Both the position numbers and the translations under genes were made by a program. From a bacterium (GTDB taxonomy: Bacteria; Patescibacteriota; Doudnabacteria; UBA920), in the NCBI GenBank assembly GCA_021789715.1, contig JAJYJE010000075.1:1-5201 (forward strand): DNA of 5,201 nucleotides, given 5' to 3'. This document shows positions 1 through 4,919 of this stretch, one piece after another. Below the pieces are notes generated by a model. It saw only the letters and a program-made list of their open reading frames with translations. It was not told the DNA's origin and made no database searches. The stretch's first letter is position 1. Each line of letters begins with the position of its first letter.

Positions 1-1
1 T

Positions 2-1591
2 TGGCGCGCGCTAATTAACCCGCCGGATCGCAACGGCTGGTTTACGACTTATGGCAACATCTTAAACCACTATGCGATCCTGGGACAAACTTTAGGCGTC
101 GAGCAAATGTGCTTGGGAGGGGAATTAGTGGACATGACGCGCGACGACGTTAATTCCACCAACACCAGCCATTGGCTGGCTCTAATCGATAATGTGCGGA
201 AGCTGTATAGCGGCAAATTGACCTACAACGCCCAGTGGGCGGATAGCGCTTCGTGGGGATGGCAGGATGAAAAGCGGGAGATTAAGTTTTGGCCGGAACT
301 GGATTTTTTGAGCGCCACAGAATATACCGATCTTTCTTCCGTCCAGACCCCATCGGTTTCAGAAATGGAACAGGCGTGGGCAACCAAGTCCCAGGATATT
401 GTAAATTTTGTCAGCGCGTACAATAAGCCATTCTTATTCAACGAAATTGGCTACCGCAGCGCCAACTATGCCGCTGTTAATCCCTGGGACTGGAACAATA
501 AAAGCGGCGTCAACCAGGCCGGCCAAGCCAACGCTTACCAGGCATTTCTGGATTTTTGGAATAAATATCCTCAAATAGCCGGAGCGGACTTTTGGTATTG
601 GCAGCCCGATCCCAATATTGACCCGACCGTTGATACCGGCTTTAGCAGCCAAAATAAAACCGCGCAGGCGGTGTTACGGCAGTGGTTTGGCGGCGCTTCG
701 ACGTCGACGCCTACCTCCACGCCCCCCACCCCGCCGCTGGATGTAAATTTTACCTCATCAGCCGCAATCGGCGCCGCAACCGCTGGCCAACCCCTGGCAA
801 TCACCAGCGAGGTTACCAACACAAGCGGCAATGCTGCCCAAAATATAATCGTAGACGAAGAAATTTATGACAACTCTGGACAGCGAGTTTTTCAGCAATA
901 TTTCGACGGGCAAAACTTTAGCGCGAATCAAGCTTTAAAGTATTCTGTAAATTGGACGCCTAAAACAGGCGATTATACTTTGAAGATCGGGGTATTTGGC
1001 GGTGGCTGGTCCAAATTATATGCATGGAATGACAGCGCCGCCTCATTCAATGTGGGTTCCGCAAAGCCGCCGCCCGTACCGTCGGCATTCACTGCCACCT
1101 CTCAAAACCAAAACTTGAGCCTGGGTCAAACCGCTACCATTTCCGCGACAATTACCAATAATGGTGGCGCGGCAGCCGGCCTGATTGCCGACGTGGAAGT
1201 CTATGACCACAATAATTCCAAAGTTTTTCAGCAGTTCTACTCCGGCATAAACATCAGCGCGGCAGCCGGCCAAACCTTTACTCCGCAATGGACTCCACTC
1301 CAAGCCGGATCCTACACAATCAAAATCGGCGTGTTTAGCGCTAATTGGATCCAAACTCTTTATTGGCAAAATGCGGCCGCAGCCCTCACCGTCGCTGCGG
1401 GTACTCCTCCGTCCGGATCCACCGCCCTTGTCTACATCAACGGCTATCCGACAGTTAACGGCAACTACATCGATTGCAATGGCAATATCGACAACGATCC
1501 GGCCCACCACACTACTAACCCGAGTGATACCGACCCGGCCCATCACGTGGGACAAAACTGCCCGGCGGGATCTTATGTGGCGACGCACTAA
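2..1591 (+). CDS. GH113-like glycoside hydrolase (beta-mannanase type), 5' end missing, with two C-terminal beta-sandwich-like repeats
   Basis: The frame is open from the left edge to TAA at 1589-1591, giving 529 visible residues; the true start, and any signal peptide, lies outside the window. Residues 1-230 resemble the second half of a GH113 TIM barrel, a family that includes endo-beta-1,4-mannanases. Seen: GGEL with Glu41 (codon 122-124), matching the proton-donor strand; a FWPELD segment near residues 96-101; FNEIGYRS with Glu148 (codon 443-445), matching the nucleophile strand; then PWDW and a DFWYW strand closing the barrel. A Ser/Thr/Pro linker follows (231-247), then two similar domains of about 100 residues (248-351 and 362-464), and a 65-residue tail with two Cys and two DPAHH motifs. 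Linker plus accessory domains suggests an exported or surface enzyme acting on polysaccharide. The fold family is fairly safe; substrate is inferred. The ATG at 107 is internal to the barrel and is not the start. Confidence 0.85.
   Translation, partial: WRALINPPDRNGWFTTYGNILNHYAILGQTLGVEQMCLGGELVDMTRDDVNSTNTSHWLALIDNVRKLYSGKLTYNAQWADSASWGWQDEKREIKFWPELDFLSATEYTDLSSVQTPSVSEMEQAWATKSQDIVNFVSAYNKPFLFNEIGYRSANYAAVNPWDWNNKSGVNQAGQANAYQAFLDFWNKYPQIAGADFWYWQPDPNIDPTVDTGFSSQNKTAQAVLRQWFGGASTSTPTSTPPTPPLDVNFTSSAAIGAATAGQPLAITSEVTNTSGNAAQNIIVDEEIYDNSGQRVFQQYFDGQNFSANQALKYSVNWTPKTGDYTLKIGVFGGGWSKLYAWNDSAASFNVGSAKPPPVPSAFTATSQNQNLSLGQTATISATITNNGGAAAGLIADVEVYDHNNSKVFQQFYSGINISAAAGQTFTPQWTPLQAGSYTIKIGVFSANWIQTLYWQNAAAALTVAAGTPPSGSTALVYINGYPTVNGNYIDCNGNIDNDPAHHTTNPSDTDPAHHVGQNCPAGSYVATH
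743..1393 (+). repeat. Tandem pair of beta-sandwich-like domains in the glycoside hydrolase
   Basis: Unit 1 (743-1054) and unit 2 (1085-1393) encode clearly related domains of about 103 residues joined by a Pro-rich spacer (KPPPVPS). Shared landmarks in order are a TN(T/N)(S/G)G turn, an E(I/V)YD strand, VFQQ(Y/F), a WTP turn, a G(D/S)YT(L/I)KIGVF strand, a W a few residues later and an aromatic-rich L(Y)xW near the end. This resembles the immunoglobulin/CARDB-like accessory domains often attached to secreted glycosidases, where they bind glycan or act as spacers. The duplication is seen directly; a binding role is inferred. Confidence 0.75.
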
Positions 1592-1607
1592 GACAACATT
1601 TGATATG

Positions 1608-2546
1608 CTATTCGAGCTTGCTGCCGATGAAGTTTTTATAGCCGTTCAAAAAATCTCCTATGGCCATTTCTTTTTTGCCTTCGGGCTGCAACGACCGGAT
1701 TTTTAAAGTCGTCCCGCTGCCGCACACTACCGTGCCGCCATCAATAACGGTTCCGCAGGCTCCCGCGGTTCCGGAGAGTTTCGGAGATTCCGGATTGGCC
1801 ACGCAGTCTAAAATCTTGAGTTTCTTCCCTTGGAACGTTGTCCAAATCCCGGGCCAGGGATAAAACGCACGGAACTGATTGTAGATTTCCGGGGCGGTTT
1901 TTTGCCAGTCAACCTTACCGTCCTGCTTGGTAATAATTCTGCTATAGCTGACCCTTGACTCATCTTGCGGCAGGGGAGTCACACGGCCAGCCTGATAATC
2001 AGATAAAGTGTCTGTCAACAAATCGGCGGAAATCCGCGCCAATCTGTCCGAGAGAGTAAAATAGTTGTCATCGGGTTCGATATCAACGATTTTTTGAGCC
2101 AACAGCGGGCCGGTATCCATATGCTCGTCGAGGATAAAAATTGAAGTGCCGGTCTGCCGCTCCCCGTTAAGCAAAGCGAACTGAATGGGAGACGGGCCGC
2201 GGTATTTCGGCAACGCGGAAAAATGAACATTCACGGTTTTTAGCGGCGGCATACTTATTACCTCCGCCGGCAGAATCTTGCCGTAGGCGACGACGACAAA
2301 AATATCGGCGTTTAAACCATCCAACCCGGCAGTAAAATCCTGATTGCCCCGAATCTTTTCCGGTTTAAGTGTTGTCAGCTTTAAATCCCGCGCCAAAGCC
2401 GACACCGGCGTCTCCGAGGGGGCCGATTGCGACCTGCCCGCGGGCGCGTCCGGATTGGTCACCACGGCTAATACTTGATGTTCTTTGTTCAATTTTTCCA
2501 GGATAGGCAGCGCCACATTGGCGGTGCCAAAAAAAACGATTTTCAT
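1608..2546 (-). CDS. fmt: Methionyl-tRNA formyltransferase
   Basis: Transfers the formyl group of 10-formyltetrahydrofolate to the amino group of Met on initiator tRNA, in the cytosol. Reading from ATG at 2546 gives 312 residues, close to the usual length of about 315. Seen: a Rossmann-type start (MKIVFFGTANVALPIL); the PDAPAGR loop near 33-39, corresponding to the tRNA-acceptor-binding insertion; the motif NVHFSALPKYRGPSPIQ with Asn106 and His108; and LDEHMDTG with Asp144. These match the catalytic Asn-His-Asp triad of the family. The C-terminal beta-barrel is present (FYPWPGIWT near 228-236). An upstream in-frame GTG at 2576 would add ten residues before the conserved MKIVFFGT start, so the ATG is preferred. 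Neither start has a good Shine-Dalgarno site. It is the last gene of the minus-strand cluster; its stop lies 16 bases from that of the convergent glycosidase. It pairs functionally with def at 4521-4012. Confidence 0.96.
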   Translation of the reverse strand: MKIVFFGTANVALPILEKLNKEHQVLAVVTNPDAPAGRSQSAPSETPVSALARDLKLTTLKPEKIRGNQDFTAGLDGLNADIFVVVAYGKILPAEVISMPPLKTVNVHFSALPKYRGPSPIQFALLNGERQTGTSIFILDEHMDTGPLLAQKIVDIEPDDNYFTLSDRLARISADLLTDTLSDYQAGRVTPLPQDESRVSYSRIITKQDGKVDWQKTAPEIYNQFRAFYPWPGIWTTFQGKKLKILDCVANPESPKLSGTAGACGTVIDGGTVVCGSGTTLKIRSLQPEGKKEMAIGDFLNGYKNFIGSKLE

Positions 2547-2731
2547 AACTTTGCGAAATGCGAATCCGCCAACCACGTAAATTTATTTTACACGGCAAGC
2601 TGACTGGCTACGAACGTACGAAGTACCGTCTTTACATCTTGCCATGCTATCATTCTAACGCCTCAGCGGGATGGCGAAATGTTTGAAATTACAAAATATT
2701 TAAATGATATGCTTAGCCATACTTTGCAGAC
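2547..2731 (-). other. 185-base spacer upstream of fmt with possible promoter and hairpin
   Basis: This is the longest gap within the minus-strand cluster, so fmt may have its own promoter. On the minus strand a TAAAAT at 2590-2585 would start transcription about 30 bases before the fmt ATG; a TAGAAT lies further upstream near 2653. No convincing -35 accompanies either. A perfect GTAC-GAA-GTAC hairpin (2616-2626) sits inside a wider inverted repeat GGCAAG (2594-2599) / CTTGCC (2638-2643), so a transcript starting upstream could fold here. No known riboswitch was recognised. No coding potential was seen. Confidence 0.3.
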
Positions 2732-3286
2732 TCAATTCTTAAGAACTCTCCTAAGTATCTCCGCTTCAATCCGGCAGTCTTCTAAAGCATCGTGGCGGTT
2801 TTCCGATTTCAGGTCAAATTCTTTCATAAAATCATCCAAAGTAAAGCCTGTAAACTTTTTGTTATCGCGCAGCTTATCGCGTACGGCTAAATATGCAAAA
2901 AATACGCCCCAGAGGTTAAAGTAGTGGTAATCGAACCGGAACTTGCGGCGAATCTTCTTGTAAGCGGCGCGCAAAAAGTCCATATCCACCGGTCCGCCGT
3001 AATAAGCAAGTACCACGTCGCTGCCGAACAGCGTTTCAAAATCGGCGATGGCTTTTTTCAGGCCGGGCGCGTCTTTGACCTGCCGCCATGTAATACCGTT
3101 CACTTCCATAGACTCGCGGTTCCGTTTTGCCCAGCGTGCGGGACGGATATAAGTATCAAACGCTTCTTTTTCCTCAAGCGTCTTTTTATCTAGCAGTACG
3201 GCGGCTAGCTGGATGATTTCTTGTTTAGAAGCATCCAGGCCGGTTGTCTCTAAATCAATAAGTAAAATGTCTTTTTTGAAATTCAT
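2732..3286 (-). CDS. DEDDh-family 3'-5' exonuclease (RNase T / DNA polymerase III epsilon superfamily), intact
   Basis: 184 residues forming a stand-alone exonuclease domain, expected to remove nucleotides from 3' ends of DNA or RNA using two metal ions. The catalytic set can be read: DLETTG with Asp11 and Glu13 (motif I), VDMDFL with Asp101 (motif II), and HDALED with His165 and Asp170 (motif III, the HxAxxD form that defines DEDDh). The IQLAAVLLD strand and the EAEIL C-terminal helix fit the family. Motif II is unusual: the common HN before the FD is replaced by YYGG. Start at ATG 3286 is supported by AGGATG at 3300-3295, the best ribosome site in the window, and ends with TGA at 2734-2732, just after motif III as expected. 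It lies downstream of a diverged paralogue (3926-3390) with which it shares 26 of the first 50 residues. DNA versus RNA substrate cannot be decided from sequence. Confidence 0.9.
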   Translation of the reverse strand: MNFKKDILLIDLETTGLDASKQEIIQLAAVLLDKKTLEEKEAFDTYIRPARWAKRNRESMEVNGITWRQVKDAPGLKKAIADFETLFGSDVVLAYYGGPVDMDFLRAAYKKIRRKFRFDYHYFNLWGVFFAYLAVRDKLRDNKKFTGFTLDDFMKEFDLKSENRHDALEDCRIEAEILRRVLKN

Positions 3287-3294
3287 AAAAATAT

Positions 3295-3300
3295 CATCCT
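3295..3300 (-). promoter_or_regulatory. Ribosome binding site of the intact exonuclease
   Basis: On the minus strand AGGATG lies eight bases before the ATG at 3286, in the usual window for a Shine-Dalgarno site. It fixes the start of this gene, and its paralogue begins with a matching MKF/MNF N-terminus. Other genes in the window lack an equally clear site. Confidence 0.6.
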
Positions 3301-3302
3301 AG

Positions 3303-3336
3303 TGCTCCGAATTCTTGCAATCCGCATGCTCCGAAT
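3303..3336. repeat. Ten-base direct repeat in the spacer between the two exonuclease paralogues
   Basis: TGCTCCGAAT occurs at 3303-3312 and again at 3327-3336, a period of 24 bases. The core CCGAATT recurs inverted as AATTCGG at 3377-3383, and TGGCA (3350-3354) can pair with TGCCA (3365-3369). The spacer runs from 3287 to 3389 and holds no gene. It looks like decayed intergenic repeat sequence or a short regulatory array ahead of the intact exonuclease; its role is unknown. Confidence 0.5.
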
Positions 3337-3389
3337 ACTGTCTGATTCGTGGCATATGGATTGTTGCCATTTGGGAAATTCGGATTATG

Positions 3390-3926
3390 TTATGCCTCGC
3401 GAATCATCTTCCGGAACACCTCAGCCTCGAGCCGCACCCGTTCCATGGCATCCCAAGGCTTTTTGGGTTTAAGCCGGAAATAATCGAGAAACGTATTCAA
3501 AGTAGGCATCTTTTTTAAGCCGTAATTAAGCATATAAACATAGCCGAGCGTCCATAACTCGATAATGTGAGGATCGTAATCAAACGGCACCGCCGCTTTG
3601 CGGAGCATCGTTTTCAAAAACAGCGGCTTGCTTGCGCTATGCGCGGCTAGCAGCAAATTGGTGCCAAACTTATTATGAAACTGCTTGGCCACATCGTAGA
3701 CTTTTGGGCTTTTGCGCAAAACCTCCGGATCGATGCGCAATAGCTGCGCATGCTCGCTAATGACACTGTCCAAATAACTCACCCGAACATAAGAATTATA
3801 ATTGGCTTTTTCGAGCAAGTTATCCTTGTCGAGCAACACAGCCGCAAGCTGAATAACGCTATCTTTGTCGACATCGGGACCGGTTGTCTGAACTTCGAAT
3901 AACAGGAGGTCTTTTATAAACTTCAT
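3390..3926 (-). CDS. Exonuclease-fold paralogue that has lost all DEDDh catalytic residues (predicted pseudoenzyme)
   Basis: 178 residues from ATG 3926, aligned end to end with the neighbouring exonuclease (26 identities in the first 50 residues, including an identical IQLAAVLLDK strand). The frame is intact, so it is not simply a decaying pseudogene, yet every catalytic position differs. Motif I DLE is EVQ (Asp11 to Glu, Glu13 to Gln). The motif II stretch AAHSASKPLFL contains no acidic residue. Motif III HDALED is WDAMER (His to Trp158, Asp to Arg163). Metal-dependent nuclease activity is therefore unlikely. Members of this superfamily such as RNase T work as dimers, so it may partner or regulate the active copy, or bind nucleic acid without cutting; this is inference. 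A TTG at 3941 would add five residues, but ATG 3926 matches the paralogue's N-terminus. No Shine-Dalgarno site is seen. def lies 85 bases upstream, across a repeat element. Confidence 0.85.
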   Translation of the reverse strand: MKFIKDLLLFEVQTTGPDVDKDSVIQLAAVLLDKDNLLEKANYNSYVRVSYLDSVISEHAQLLRIDPEVLRKSPKVYDVAKQFHNKFGTNLLLAAHSASKPLFLKTMLRKAAVPFDYDPHIIELWTLGYVYMLNYGLKKMPTLNTFLDYFRLKPKKPWDAMERVRLEAEVFRKMIREA

Positions 3927-3938
3927 AGGTAGGATTCG

Positions 3939-4008
3939 CAAATATACAAATCTACAGCTGCAATTATTCGTATATTTGTCCGCCAGTGGCGGATGATTTG
4001 TATATTTG
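3939..4008. repeat. Intergenic inverted-repeat element between def and the inactive exonuclease paralogue
   Basis: A perfect 14-base inverted repeat brackets this 70-base element: CAAATATACAAATC at 3939-3952 and its complement at 3995-4008. A third, near-identical copy (ATTCGTATATTTG, one mismatch) sits at 3966-3978. Between the second and third copies is a separate perfect hairpin (3979-3993). It almost fills the 85-base spacer. It lacks a U-run, so it is not a standard intrinsic terminator. It resembles a REP-like or palindromic intergenic element. On the minus strand the left copy also supplies a TATATT (3946-3941) that could act as a -10 for the gene starting at 3926; this is speculative. 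Confidence 0.75.
3979..3993. repeat. Perfect 7-bp stem hairpin, one-base centre
   Basis: TCCGCCA, a single G, then TGGCGGA. As drawn, a one-base centre forces a loop of at least three bases, leaving about six G/C-rich pairs. It is the GC-rich core of the repeat element just 3' of the def stop and could protect the def mRNA end or weaken read-through into the next gene. Confidence 0.7.
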
Positions 4009-4011
4009 GAA

Positions 4012-4521
4012 TTACTGCATCAGCTTCTTTTTCTTCCACTCCTTAACCAACTCTTCGCCCTGGGAATACTTCTTTATCAAGTCGATAATGAGCACGCCGT
4101 TGGTGTGGTCAATTTCGTGCTGGGCTACGCGGGACACCCAGCCGTCATCGGTAAAAACTACTTTTTCCCCTTGCATATTTTGGCCTTCTATTTTAACTTT
4201 TTTGGGACGCTTAACCTGGCCGTAAATTCCGGGGAGGGACAAGCAGCCTTCCTCCAGCTCGATTTTCTTTAGGCCCCTGGAGACAACGCGCGCGTTGTAG
4301 AGCGGGAATAGCGGCAAGCCGTTCTTTTCCAAATTAATAACAATCAACTTCACGCTTCGGCCGACTTGGGGCGCCGCCAAGCCGATACCGTCGGCTTGCC
4401 GCACCGTGTCGATCATATCGCGGGTCAGCTTCAGCATGTCCTTGGACAAAGGAAAACTTACCGGCTCGGTGGAGCGGCGTAAAACTTTGTCATCAGGAAA
4501 TTTTTTGATGGGCAGGATCAT
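4012..4521 (-). CDS. def: Peptide deformylase
   Basis: Removes the N-formyl group from the first Met of new proteins, in the cytosol at the ribosome exit. 169 residues, a normal length, with all three family motifs: GIGLAAPQVG (45-54), EGCLSLPG (91-98) with metal ligand Cys93, and HEIDH (135-139) with ligands His135 and His139 and catalytic Glu136. A Lys-rich tail (EWKKKKLMQ) ends the protein. The ATG at 4521 gives the usual short lead before motif 1; the upstream TAGGTAA is only a weak ribosome site. It lies 48 bases after the small orphan gene and upstream of the exonuclease pair, and forms a functional pair with fmt at the end of the same-strand cluster, though not adjacent to it as is common. 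Confidence 0.96.
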   Translation of the reverse strand: MILPIKKFPDDKVLRRSTEPVSFPLSKDMLKLTRDMIDTVRQADGIGLAAPQVGRSVKLIVINLEKNGLPLFPLYNARVVSRGLKKIELEEGCLSLPGIYGQVKRPKKVKIEGQNMQGEKVVFTDDGWVSRVAQHEIDHTNGVLIIDLIKKYSQGEELVKEWKKKKLMQ

Positions 4522-4569
4522 TTACCTATAGCTGGCAAGCTGGCGCAGCGAAATCCGCATCTCCGCGGG

Positions 4570-4851
4570 CTAAACCCTTTTATTAAAGTCTGTATTATTC
4601 TTCTTGATTAAATATGCAAATAGCCGCCCCGGTGTTTTGACCGTTTTCGACTCCAACACCTCGCCGCATAACTTTCTTAAATACTGATGGTTATACAGTG
4701 TCGCCATTTTTAAATAGAACCCGAAATGTTTCTTGTCATTGAGCTTGTGGCATAATTCATCAGCCAGCAAATGGGCGGGGGAATGCAGGCGTATATCTTT
4801 CTTAGGCTTAGCCGCTGGCCGCGGTTTAACCAATTTTCCTATGGATTCCAT
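4570..4851 (-). CDS. Small basic protein of unknown function, probably translated from a leaderless mRNA
   Basis: Not recognised as a named family. From ATG 4851 it has 93 residues, about 20 Lys/Arg against 8 Asp/Glu, so it is strongly basic. A Lys/Pro-rich N-terminus (to about 18) precedes a predicted helical core with the stretches AHLLADELCHKLND, YLKMATLYNHQYLRKLCGEVLES and TPGRLFAYLIKK; the last resembles short helical tails seen in small nucleic-acid-binding proteins, but this is only an impression. Two Cys (34 and 62) are not arranged as a zinc finger. No signal peptide or membrane segment. Start choice: a TATAAT lies six bases before ATG 4851, which would put the transcript start at or next to the A of this ATG. 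Alternatives, ATG 4875 and TTG 4890, would lie upstream of that promoter. It is first in the minus-strand cluster, 48 bases before def. Confidence 0.65.
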   Translation of the reverse strand: MESIGKLVKPRPAAKPKKDIRLHSPAHLLADELCHKLNDKKHFGFYLKMATLYNHQYLRKLCGEVLESKTVKTPGRLFAYLIKKNNTDFNKRV

Positions 4852-4857
4852 ACATGG

Positions 4858-4863
4858 ATTATA
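4858..4863 (-). promoter_or_regulatory. -10 element (TATAAT) of a leaderless promoter driving the minus-strand cluster
   Basis: A consensus TATAAT on the minus strand ends six bases before the ATG at 4851, so transcription would start at about the start codon. No good -35 is present (the nearest TTGATA at 4890-4885 is 21 bases away). It mirrors the plus-strand element at 4908-4913. Confidence 0.6.
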
Positions 4864-4907
4864 CACTAAACCCATAAAAAACGCTATCAAATAGGCTTAA
4901 AATGCAG

Positions 4908-4913
4908 TATAAT
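4908..4913 (+). promoter_or_regulatory. -10 element (TATAAT) of a leaderless promoter for the GT26 glycosyltransferase
   Basis: A consensus TATAAT ends six bases before the ATG at 4920, the same spacing as on the opposite strand. There is no Shine-Dalgarno site in the six bases between. No clear -35 was found. The two promoters share a 68-base divergent region (4852-4919). Confidence 0.6.
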
Positions 4914-4919
4914 ACGTTC

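Noticed and set aside
1043..1588. 181-codon open frame on the minus strand opposite the glycosidase repeats
   Set aside because: It lies wholly antisense to a well-supported gene, has a low-complexity Arg/Val/Gly-rich composition and no recognisable domain; it is a shadow of the repeat-domain coding sequence.
1592..1607. Bidirectional terminator between the convergent glycosidase and fmt stops
   Set aside because: The 16-base gap has no stem-loop and no T-run on either strand, and none was evident just inside the two gene ends.
2547..2576. Ten-residue N-terminal extension of Fmt from GTG 2576
   Set aside because: The family begins at MKIVFFGT; the extension has no conserved residues and the GTG has no ribosome site.
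2679..2924. Plus-strand open frame starting in the fmt-exonuclease spacer
   Set aside because: Most of it is antisense to the exonuclease C-terminus, which includes the catalytic HDALED motif; no ribosome site or domain.
3979..3993. Intrinsic terminator after def
   Set aside because: The hairpin is followed on the minus strand by mixed A/T sequence without a U-run, so a standard intrinsic terminator is not supported.
3303..4008. CRISPR array
   Set aside because: Repeats are 10-14 bases, few, and in mixed orientation with unequal spacing; there are no repeat-spacer units and no cas genes.
4006..4272. Plus-strand open frame with hydrophobic stretches opposite the def 3' end
   Set aside because: It overlaps the motif-bearing part of def in antisense; the hydrophobic look comes from the complement of Lys/Glu-rich codons.
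4852..4890. Longer forms of the small basic protein from TTG 4890 or ATG 4875
   Set aside because: Both starts lie upstream of the TATAAT that most likely drives the gene and lack a ribosome site; not fully excluded.
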